From: Vandiemenella viatica
Taxonomy: Eukaryota > Arthropoda > Insecta > Orthoptera > Morabidae
Length of the DNA stretch: 64,000 nucleotides
Assembly (NCBI GenBank): GCA_031002005.1
Contig: JARYHS010008074.1
Location: 13,338,924-13,402,923 of the forward strand
Direction: 5' to 3'
The position numbers and the translations under genes are program-made. Positions 34,881 to 44,296 of the stretch are shown piece by piece (the first letter of the stretch is position 1; every line of letters begins with the position of its first letter). The notes below the pieces were generated by a model. The model did not search any database, had not been told where the DNA came from, and saw only the letters and a list, made by a program, of their open reading frames with translations.

Positions 34881-35086
34881 AAGACTGGAGATTTTCTCGG
34901 CGTTGTAAATGAATAAAACTTTCTCGGGTAGCTAGCCGAGTTAGTACATCGTTTGACCACGACGTTTCGGCAGTCACAATCTCTGCCGCCACAAGTCACT
35001 TGACAATGGCGGCAGATATTGTGACCGCCGAAATGTCGTGGTCAAACGATGTACTAACTCGGCTAGCTACCCGAGAAAGTTTTATT
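34881..35086. mobile_element. Palindromic insertion with 13-bp target-site duplication
   Basis: The identical CATAAAACTGTCT flanks the insertion at 34868-34880 and 35087-35099. Arms AATAAAACTTTCTCGGGTAG and CTACCCGAGAAAGTTTTATT (34906-34990 against 34998-35086) pair closely through AGCCGAGTTAGTACATCG and GACCACGACGTTTCGGC. The plus-strand core CACTTGACAATGGCGG...CCGCCGAAATGTCGTGG (34996-35041) has a 5-bp helix II-like stem and GAAATGTC, like the GAAA side of a hammerhead. Confidence 0.8.
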
Positions 35087-35600
35087 CATAAAACTGTCTG
35101 CTTTAAAACAAATTAGGATATAGAAAGCAAAACCATCTCTTGCCAAAGTTGGATGCAAGAGTGTTGTGACAAAAGAAAGAAATGAGATGAGAGGAAAACA
35201 AACACATGCCAAGTTCGACTTGTGGCAAGCCATTTAAATCATAACTTTCATATGAAATATTGTGAGCTGGAATTTTTTGTTTCATTTTGCCATTTCCTTT
35301 TTATTACTGCCCTCTTTATTTATTTGTTTATTTAGCGTGACTCTGCTGTTTTATATTCTCCTCCCCATACCCCCTTGTTTTTGGTGCAGTTTTGGATCCA
35401 CACAGTGCACCTGCTCATCCAACAGAACAACTGAATTTACTTTCAAATGATAATTCTTTCCTCATTCATTGTTTTAATTTTATGTCCCCTTTGTTTTCCA
35501 ATTTATCTGTTCCATTGCTTACATCACTTAGGCTATTGACGTCTGTCTGTAATGAATAATGAAAAAAACCTATAATTTGTCTGAAATTGATGTTTTTTAG

Positions 35601-35703
35601 ATGGACTTCAGAAGGTCTTCCACCAGATGAACTATCAGTACAAAATGGAATTTTGACTACACGTGCCAGCCGTTTCCCACTTTGCATTGATCCTCAGCAG
35701 CAG
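35601..35703 (+). CDS. Dnah10: Dynein heavy chain exon E: AAA5 core
   Basis: This short 103-nt exon runs from a TTTTTTAG acceptor to a GTTTGT donor. Its first base completes the lysine codon from exon D and it ends on a codon boundary. It encodes [18 protein letters not shown] followed by [16 protein letters not shown]. The first part is the W-x-x-x-G-L-P-x-D-x-x-S-x-x-N-G motif common to all dyneins. The [16 protein letters not shown] form is what I associate with DNAH10; other chains have different residues around the R-W/F-P-L-x-I-D-P core. It is the best piece for orthology assignment. Confidence 0.93.
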
Positions 35704-37650
35704 GTTTGTGGAACATTTTTACATCCAATATCATAATTTTTATTTTTATTCCTGATTGCTGTTACCCCATAATTTTTGTGTGTGTGTTCTAACCTATTCA
35801 TTAAGTGAGAGAAAATTCAGAAAAAAATAAACTATTTTAATGAAAATAGTACCATTAGTTAAAAATGTGCATACTTCTACATTAAACAAATCAATAATGA
35901 AATGTTGTGGCCTTTTAGAGTAATGAGTCATTTAAACCAAGTTGTACCTAATTTCAAAAAAGAAGAAGAAAAACATCATTTAAACAATAAATGGAGTTAT
36001 TACAATGGACAAATACACTTGACATTATCTAAAACACTGCTGTTTGGAGGAGGTTACATTCTGACAAATGGATTCTATTTTCAAATAAAGATTTTAAGAC
36101 TTAACTCTTGGCTCTAACCTTGTGTTAATTTCATTTATTTTTATATATAGCTAAGTTATTTATCACATTCAGAAATAATTCCTTTTCTTTCAGGATTTTG
36201 GCATTTTTTTATTCTGATATACATACTGTCGCAAAAAATTAAATGAACTTTTATACGTTTCACACTACTAAGTCAATATGAATCCATAAATTTTCTGATT
36301 TCTAATACTGAATTGCGCTAATAGGTTTCAGTATGTACATCCCCAACAGCATTGTCTGACAGGTTCCTGTTTGCTCTGTATAAAGATTTGTGACAAGGTC
36401 TAATTTGAGTCCCTACCAATTTACATGATGAACACTAAAAAATGAGCTGTGTGTGTATGGGTAAAATTTATTTTAAACTCAGAAAAAATAGCTTCTGAAA
36501 TGTAAGAAGTCAATCAGAAAGTATTTGTAGATGAAGTCATACACTGGACACTAGTTTTCAGGTAGTATTCACAATTATAGGCTGATCAGACTTCAGTGAT
36601 CATTCCAGAAGGCCCACAGCTTTACCTGAGACAGTTGCTAATGTTCAAGAAATGATATGTGAAAACCATGGTCTTTCAATTTACAATATTCCTGAAAAAC
36701 TATATGTAGGTAGTTGAAAATGTCAGCAAATTTTAATAGAATAATTGGTCATGCATCGAATCATGCAAAGTTCATTTGACACCTGTTGGCAATTATCGAT
36801 GTTTGCACTAAACTGAAAGAAAGAAAACATGTTTGTTAAGAGTTATTTGCTATGGTGATAGTAGGAAGTGCAGCCAATTCTCACAGTGAAAGGTTTCTAG
36901 TTCCTGAAGACCCAAGAAAGGCCAACAGGTGAATAACATGATTTGTGTGTGTTTTTACTAGATATAACTTTTCGCGTCCATACCATACCCTTGCTACATA
37001 TGTTCATTTTACCATCACCTGCTGTATATTATATCAGACATTGCCGATGTATCGATCGTCTACACCTTAGCCATTCCCCCACGACCCAGTTAGTCATTGG
37101 GTGACGTTTTTTGTGTACATACGTATGAAGCCTAATGGCCCGTTTATCTACCACTGATGAAGACAGATGCCAAAACAGTGTATGTTTGTTGGTCAGCATA
37201 AGTGTTCCCTCTCACCGCAGCCATCCACTTTGATATTTGATGGGTTAATTTCCCTGTCCTTCATTATTTGTAGAGGTAATCATTTATTCAGAATGCATAC
37301 CACAGATGCAGACTAAAAATTAAGCATCTTTTTCAGGATATTTGAAGAAAATGACATGAGCTTTGAAGTGAGTAAAGTTTCTTCCTGCATGACAATGCAA
37401 CTGTACATCAGTTTTTGGTGAAGAATTCCATGACTGTCATCCCTAATTCCTCTCGTTTTCTTGATATGGTTACTTTGCTGTGGTCACCTGTGTGAAAGAT
37501 GAAGTCAAAGGGTCGCCAATTCAAGACAGTAGAGGAGCCACAGTGTAAAACACTGGCATCTGTGAGAAAGTTCAATCACTAGAAAATAATGGTGGGATAT
37601 GTTGAAACCTGTTGATACCACCTTGAAGTGTTGATTAACAGTAAATTATA
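35704..37650. other. Intron sequence after exon E with a decayed hammerhead-like motif
   Basis: No coding region found. At 37154-37190, CTGATGA is followed by AGACAGATGCC and AAAACAGTG; it looks like a hammerhead core with the G of GAAA mutated. Nothing else recognised. Confidence 0.4.
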
Positions 37651-37659
37651 AAATTGTTC

Positions 37660-38300
37660 ACTTACTATAAATTGTTTAGCAACAGAGTAAGTTTGTAAAA
37701 ATATTGCCACCAAAAATACATATCATTTTGAGATAATAATGTACCTCTGAAATGAAACCAGTCAGAGGAAATAAATAAATAATCTAGATGACTGCAGGCA
37801 ACAGGGTGGTCTATATTTTGGGAATAAACTGTTTGCTTGTGACCATTCATTCTGATCAATAACGCCTTCACGATGAAAAACTTTGGCAATGTAGCTGGTA
37901 TATGGAAGGAATGTGATACAGGTGGTATGGTCTAAAGTGGGGTAGGTTTTGCCAGTTTCAAGGTGAGTGGATACATATCATGCATCTTGTTATGGGGCCT
38001 GTTACAAGGGAAGGAGCTATAGGGTAGTTTGGGAGCATTGGAGGGTTGGTATTTTTGCACAAGTATACTTTTTAGGTAAGGTAGTCAGCTGAATATGACA
38101 TTGTGGTAATGATATTAGGGAGAATACAGGGAATTTCACTAAACGATCTGAGGCAGTCATAGCAGAGATGAAAGACATGTTTAGCAATTCCAGGTCAGGA
38201 GAGAACTGTATGAGAAAAGCAGGATTACAATTGGTTTAGGTTTTGAAAGTTTTTCATTCAGGATATTTTATTGTGGACCAGTTCTGGAGGATAATTATGC
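37660..38300 (-). mobile_element. Penelope-like element fragment (strongly decayed)
   Basis: Minus-strand peptide 37860-37800 reads IRMNGHKQTVYSQNIDHPVA, matching IRMNGHRQTVYPQNLDLPVA of the element at 49238-49646. The DNA at 37915-38290 aligns blockwise with 49625-50060 (AATGGGGTAGGTTT, GAGGTTTGATATTT-like, GTTCTGGAGGATAATT). Frames are badly broken and no termini were found. Confidence 0.7.
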
Positions 38301-38479
38301 AAATAAAATGTTTCCAGTGGAATTGTAAAGCAAGTCAAAAATGTTTCCGTAGCAGAAAAAATATCCTAAAAGCTTCTTATTGTATAAAAAACAGTTTATT
38401 AACATCTCAGCGATACTGGTGCTGCAGTCTGAGGACTTGGCTCTGAACTGTTTGATACACGTGACCACATTAAGCATCA

Positions 38480-39915
38480 AATTAAAAAAAAAAAATAATT
38501 CTTTCTTAATTTATGATTTATCTAATTGGGGACCTTTTCTCTAAAATTATATGTCAGTTATCGATTTTGGTTAGGTGTTGAAGGAGATTGGCTCATAATT
38601 TAAAAAAAAAAAAAAAAAAAAAACCATGTTGTAGAAATAATTTGTAACCAACCAAAGACCTTTCGAAGACCTCAGTCTTTAAAATGATATCTTGTTTATC
38701 TATTTTGTTTAATTATCAAGGTAGATAAATGACTTGCGACAGAAAAACGCATTTTAGAAATACTGATATTTTTGCCCTTTAAGAGTTAAATTCAGAAAAT
38801 TTCATTTTTAAAACATGATGTGACCATAGTGGAGACCTTAATCTTTAGAATGATACCTTATATATCTCTCTCCATTATATATTAATGGAGATAAATGGCT
38901 TGTGACACAAAAATGCATTGTAGAACCAATGATACTTTTTCCCTTTAATGGTTAAATTCCAAAAAAATTCTTCCTTAATATATGATGTCACCAAAGTCGA
39001 GACATTACGCTTCATAATCCTACTTCATCTATCTATTTTGGTTATACATCCAAGAAGATAAATGGTTCAAGGCACAAAAAACACATTTTAGAAATATTGA
39101 CATTTTTGCCCTTTAAGGGTCGAATTAAAAAAATTAATTTCATAAAATTTAATGTTACCACTGCAGAGACCTTACTTCTTAATATGATACCTCATTTATC
39201 TATATTGATTAGAAATGAAGGGAGATAAATGGCTAATGACACAAAAATGTAGAACCAATGATACTTTTTCCCTTTAAGGGTTGAATTACAAAACAATTCT
39301 TCCTTAATATATGACGTCACCAATACCGAGACTTTTCTCGTCATAATCCAACTACATTTATAGATTTCGGTTAGATATCCAGGGAGATAAATGGTTCGAG
39401 ACGCAAAAGATTATTTTAAAAAAATATTGACATTTTTGCCCTTAAAGGGTTGAATTACTAGAAATTAATTTCTTAAAATTTAGTGTTATCTCAGCGGAGA
39501 CCTTTAGTACGATACCTCATTTATCTATATCGATTAGATACGAAGGGAGATAAATGGCTCGTGACACAATAAAATGTTGCAGAAATATTGATACTTTTGC
39601 CCTTTAAGGGTCAAATTTCGAAAAATTCCTGTCTTAATATATGTCATCACCAAAGCGGAGATCTTAATCCTTAAAATCATACTTCATTAAATGATTTCAG
39701 ATAGGTATCCAGGGACATAAATGACTCATAACACAAAAAACACCATTTTAGAAATATTGACATTTTTGCCCTTTAAGGGTTAAATTCTGAAAAAATCCAT
39801 TCCTAAAATATGATGTGAACAAGGTGGAAATCATAAGTTTTAATACGACACCTCATTCATTGATTTCGGTCAGGTATGAAGGGAGATAATGGCTTGTGAC
39901 ATAAAAACACCTTAT
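38480..39915 (-). repeat. Satellite-like tandem array, inverted copy of the 23.4-kb family
   Basis: GGAGATAAATGGCT recurs at about 38586 (degenerate), 38722, 38888, 39056, 39219, 39381, 39546, 39714 and 39882, so period is about 162-170 and there are about nine units. Each has the reverse complement of the 23395-24655 unit: TTTTTGCCCTTTAAGGGTTA, AATATATGATGTCACCAAAG and GGAGACCTTAATCTTTA. The two arrays are 14 kb apart, in opposite orientation, in different introns of the dynein gene. Confidence 0.9.
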
Positions 39916-40035
39916 AGAAATAATATATATGATTTAGTTAACATTTTGGCCAAAAAGAGGAATACTGACATCCATTTCAGCTCAGTAGCACCAGTGCTAT
40001 TGGAAATAAGTAATATCTAATATTTTTTTAAATAG

Positions 40036-40235
40036 AAGCAGTAGCTGTTTTCACTATGAAATACAGTTGCAATCAAATTGTGTTATATATCAATAGGTAG
40101 GGGAGGCTTTCTAGAGTATTTTAATGAAAGTATTAACACTTAAGGAAGCAGTAGCTGTTTTCACTATGAAATACAGTTGCAATCAGTTGTGTTAGATATC
40201 AAAAGGTAGGGGAGGCTTTCTAGAGTATTTTAACC
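40036..40235 (+). repeat. 110-bp tandem duplication; second copy interrupted by a piggyBac element
   Basis: GAAGCAGTAGCTGTTTTCAC starts at 40036 and again at 40146. Both copies share AAATACAGTTGCAATCA, GGTAGGGGAGGCTTTCTAGA and GTATTTTAA. The second is broken at TTAA (40230) by the piggyBac insertion and resumes at 42067 with TTAAAGAAAGTATTAACACT. Confidence 0.85.
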
Positions 40236-40689
40236 CTTTTACTGCTGACACCGGATCGTCTACCTGCCGCGCTGAGGCCAGCTGCCTGTGCTAAGTGATT
40301 ATTCCTGGGGACAGAGCGGCCCGCGCTGTCTCACACGCCCAGTGCTGGATGTTCCTGGCGTTACCTCTCACGGCTGATACACAATAAATACTCTCACTAC
40401 TTAGTTTCTATGCAAATAAATTACTGCAGAATCAAACAATCTTTAACCCTATTTTTTGTCATTAATAATTACATCTTGCTTGTAGTTTTTACTAGATTTT
40501 CGCAGCTTATGTTGAAAGCATCGTGATTCTTAAATTTACCTTAATAGTTTACTGTTCTTTCCTGCATACCCGTTTGTAACAACTGCAATATTCTATATTT
40601 TCCTTACTGTATCAGAGTATTTTTGTTGAATTTTAAAGAGCGTAGATTCGAAGAAGAAGCTAGAAATATTATACTTCCACACTTACATA

Positions 40690-40869
40690 CCGCGTTCAGA
40701 CCAAGACTGTTAAATTAGAGATATTCGAACTTATACAGAGAGTTAAAGGCATCCGATTTTTCCTCGTGCTATTCACGAATATAAAAAGACACCTGAAAAT
40801 GATAATTGCACAAGCATCCTCCCCCACACACCGAAATTTGGCTTGCAGAATATCTTTGTAGATGTAGAT
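40690..40869 (+). mobile_element. 3' scrap of the CR1/Jockey-like LINE nested in the piggyBac element
   Basis: CACACCGAAATTTGGCTTGC, AGAATATCTTTG and TAGATGTAGAT (40833-40869) align with 14326-14371, the 3' end of the LINE at 12950-14373. Upstream words (TTAGAGATATTCGAACTTAT; TTTTTCCTCGTGCTATTCAC) also fit the homologous region at 14210-14280. Confidence 0.65.
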
Positions 40870-41409
40870 TCCCAAAATATCTCGATGTTGACTGAATGTT
40901 GGCTGCGCTTTGTAATTACCTGATTATACGTAGTTTTGTTTCTTTGATGAAATTTGTTACACATATGTACTCAACAGATTTTTCAACATTTCAAAGCTGT
41001 GAAGTTTCTGTCCATTATTACGCGAGTTGAAATGGGGGGGGGGGGGGGGGGGGGGGGGGTCAGAGAAATCTCACGAAACCTCACCAAAGTAACAAAAAGC
41101 GGTATCTGTACATAAGTTCACCAAAAATTGCGGTATTTAGAAGAAGATCTCTGGTCCAATATTAGCTAATTTTCAGTTTTATTCACGCGATGCATCGGAA
41201 GGCAAATAGCTATGAAACAAAAAATTTCATCATATTCAGTATCTTTCCACTTTGATATTCAAGAATGCACTGATTCTGGAATATTCTCCATAGTGGTTAT
41301 ATAAAACCGATTCTTTTCATCAGCTACATATTTCATCAGTTCTTATGTAAAAAAATAACATGAAAACTGACAGAAAATTTGGCACATTCCCTATTTGACA
41401 CACATGTCC

Positions 41410-41799
41410 CTACAGCGTATAATCAAATGCGTGACTAACTGGACGAAAATCATTTTCTTTCCAGTCAGATATATCACTAAGATGTAATTTCTTCGTAAGC
41501 GTTTCACTAGCACTTTCTAATTCTTCAGATTCAGAACAACTAACATCTCTTGTTGAAACATGAGACTGCATTGTCACTCCTGCTGACGAGTATGGTTTAT
41601 GACTACAGCCTTCCGATTCTGTGGAAAAGTTATCACTTCCATCAAAATCAAGTAGTTCATCCTCGGTGTCACTCCTAGTAAGAATCTCCATGATTTCTTC
41701 CTCAATACACCCATGACATCTTGCCATTTTCTTCATAAAATACAGGACACAAAGAAGACTGATGTAATTTCTGTTGAATAGTGAACTGTAGAGCAACAC
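41410..41799 (-). pseudogene. piggyBac transposase N-terminal remnant
   Basis: Open for 129 codons; the likely genuine start is MKKMARCHGCIEEEIMEIL at about 41736. The region is acidic and serine-rich (TRSDTEDELLDFDGSDNF, SCSESEELESASETL), the low-complexity leader typical of piggyBac transposases. It ends NDFRPVSHAFDYTL and a stop; none of the conserved DDD catalytic blocks follows. Assignment leans on the TTAA-bounded context. Confidence 0.6.
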
Positions 41800-42168
41800 C
41801 TAGGCTCCCTACAGACAAACATTCAGACGATAAGCTAGTGACCAGAACTGCAAAAGGCTATTGAGAAATGGGTTGTGAAGTCCGCTGTACGACTAAGGTA
41901 GCGGCGCGTCTATATTCGTCATCAGCACTCAGGTAGCGGCAGGCGGGTGCGGCTTAACTGGTCAACAGCACTCAGGGGAAAACCGGCGGCTGCGTCTAAA
42001 CTCCTCATTAGCACTTGGGGCCAGCAGGCAGTATGACGTGTATACACGTCAACAGCAGTCAAAGGGTTAAAGAAAGTATTAACACTTAAATTCAAAGACT
42101 TTTCAAATTACAGAATATTTTAGGTTGTAAAACTTTAGGAATTTTCTTTATAAAAGAATGATTGCAGT

Positions 42169-42200
42169 TATATATATATATATAGATATATATATATATA
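42169..42200. repeat. (AT)n microsatellite
   Basis: An uninterrupted TA run except for one G. Confidence 0.9.
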
Positions 42201-42239
42201 AGAACTTGATTGGACATTCAGTCTAAGAGTTATCATACA

Positions 42240-43200
42240 TAAAATTTACTGAAAAATCAGAGAAAAAAATAAGGGCTACGATTGAGCAAGAACCAAGAAA
42301 GTCTCATCAGATACCTGATGTTCTATGTAAGGATGAATGGTCATGTTGAGGTAAGTGTTTCAAGTGTAAGTGTGGATGTGTGCTCATTGAGCTGGTTTGT
42401 GTACCATGTACTTAGACGGAAAAGTTTGCCGCGATAGTTTCACAATGTAGAGTGGTCTATCATTGATATTTTAGCTTCAACATCAGGTGGAAGTGAGGCG
42501 TTGCTCTCAATGAAGTAGAACTTTGTTTAATTTTGGGGGTCATTGGAAGTCACTTGCTGCTGGTTTCATATGGTTTAGTCTGCATTAAGTATTTTGGAAA
42601 AAAGTCCGATGTCTTAAAGTTTTTTGAACAATATACATTTTGAAAATTCTGTCAGAGTCTACAGTGAAAATTTATTTATGAACGTACATTCATCATCTGG
42701 GGTTATTACAAGCGATTGATGACCAAAATATAGTGAACCATTAGGCAGAAAAATGGTCACAGTTTAATTGCAAGCTGTAAGCATATCCCCCCTTTCATGC
42801 TTTCTCTTAACACCAGGAAAGTGATGTTGGTGTGAGAGATGGCACAGGTGAATTTTAGGGCATGGATGTTGTTCCGAGAGTTCTGCAAATCAAGAAGGTA
42901 GTTTTCACCATGCGTTTAAATCATAAAATCTGTATATCTGAACCACATAGTGGTTGTAGGGTAACCTTTCATGGAAAACATTCCTCTCATCTGTGCAGGA
43001 AAAGGTTGGCATAAGAAGGTGCCATGCGCTTAGCAGTGTCTCATATCTAATGGTAGACATGGAACTGGAAGGAAAAGAAAATTTTGTTTTGGATTAAATT
43101 AACCAATGAATTGAGGAAGACAGTGCCAAGGAGAGTGTGTTAGTTAAGGTAAAGCTCTAGAGCCTAAGGCCCCGTGTAAGGTATCCCTCATTCTGTTTTC
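42240..43200 (-). repeat. Unclassified interspersed repeat, copy 1
   Basis: Blocks at 42830-43140 (GTTGGTGTGAGAG, AAGGTGCCATG, TAGCAGTGTCTC, GGAACTGGAAGGAAAAG, GAGGAAGACAGTG) recur in the same order at 47120-47380. No protein family recognised; orientation is assumed from the nearby Penelope-like pieces. Confidence 0.45.
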
Positions 43201-43711
43201 AAGATTTAGTTAGATTCCGGCCAAGTTTAAGGTTAACTGTAGTATCCGATACCACACGTAAAATCGAGATGACAACACTTTCCATACACTAAAGTGAATA
43301 AATAGTCCATAACTAGCGTAAATAACATATAAATTGCATTAAATCAGCGATATTCCAATAGGAAATAGGTATTCCCATGTAAAAGTAAACTTGTAATATC
43401 AGATACTGACATTGTTTAACGAATTGTTATGAACCGATTTAAATGAAGGAAATGATTAAAATGAGTAAATACAGCCACTAAATAAACCTTTTATCATGGT
43501 TAATAAACTTAATTTCAGAGATAAACAGATAGTTTCAATACCAGTCAGATCTAACCATTAAATTTTAGCATATACCAGATTTTGGTATTTCGGAAGGGAT
43601 TTTCATCCAGTAAAGAGTGTAAAGAACTAATAATAGCCAGGCCTAGAAATATTATAAACATAACTTCACATTTAAATACAGTTTAGCAGGTATTTTAAAG
43701 AAATAGACTGG

Positions 43712-43891
43712 TTGGATGTAGTCTTCTCGGGAGACTAGCCGAGTAAGTAAGATGTTTCCACACGATATTTCGGCGATCTCAGACTCCATCGCCATCTTCT
43801 TCACCAGAAGAAGAAACATCTTACTTACTCGGCTAGTCTCCCGAGAAGACTACATCCATTCTCAACGCCGAGAAAGACTTCGTTCCTATAT
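43712..43891. mobile_element. Palindromic insertion with 10-bp target-site duplication
   Basis: AATAGACTGG flanks it at 43702-43711 and 43892-43901. Arms GGATGTAGTCTTCTCGGGAG and CTCCCGAGAAGACTACATCC, AGCCGAGTAAGTAAGATGTT and AACATCTTACTTACTCGGCT pair perfectly. On the minus strand the loop holds CTGGTGA (from 43807), a GGCGAT/ATCGCC stem and GAAATATCGTG (from 43771): a hammerhead-like core with G in place of A6. The arms would act as an extended helix I. Confidence 0.8.
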
Positions 43892-44090
43892 AATAGACTG
43901 GATGTTTGAATAGTAGACTAAAGCAGTATGAAAATAACTCATTGTAATGAAATTTGACCATTTTAGAGTCCTAAAAGTGAACAGAATAATCCCTGAGATA
44001 GTCTAGTAGGATAATTAACAGGTCTCTGATAGTTTTAAAGCATTTAATAGTCACAAGAAGTAATTATAAAGAAATTTGATCACTCATTTT

Positions 44091-44288
44091 CAGAGCCGGC
44101 GCTAGGAGTTTCGGGCCCGGGGTAAAATGGCGACCCTTTTTTTTTTAGCTCTACAAACTAGCCGGGCGACAATGGGCGGGTTCTTGCTTCGAGGCGTGGG
44201 GGCCCCTGCAGCCGGTGATTGGGACCCCCCATCAGTCAGCGGGCCCGGGTACATTTGACCCGCTTAACCCCCCCTAACGCCGGCCCTG
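44091..44288. mobile_element. hAT-type MITE, 198 bp, perfect 8-bp target-site duplication
   Basis: CTCATTTT at 44083-44090 and 44289-44296 is an exact 8-bp duplication. Ends CAGAGCCGGCGCTAGG and CCTAACGCCGGCCCTG form the inverted repeat. Very GC-rich relative to surrounding introns; no coding capacity. Confidence 0.9.
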
Positions 44289-44296
44289 CTCATTTT

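Larger units (their letters stand above)
40230..42070. mobile_element. piggyBac-type transposon derivative, 1833 bp plus TTAA duplications
   Basis: TTAA at 40230-40233 and 42067-42070 flank an element beginning CCCTTTTACTGCTGACACC and ending, as reverse complement, CCCTTTGACTGCTGTTGACG. TTAA target and CCC(T) ends are diagnostic of piggyBac. The right subterminal region has repeated CGTCATCAGCACTC-like units (about 41918, 41961, 42004, 42048). The inside carries an N-terminal transposase remnant (41410-41799, minus), a LINE 3' scrap (40690-40869) and a 26-G run (41034-41059). It is too short and lacks the catalytic domain, so it must be non-autonomous. Confidence 0.85.
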
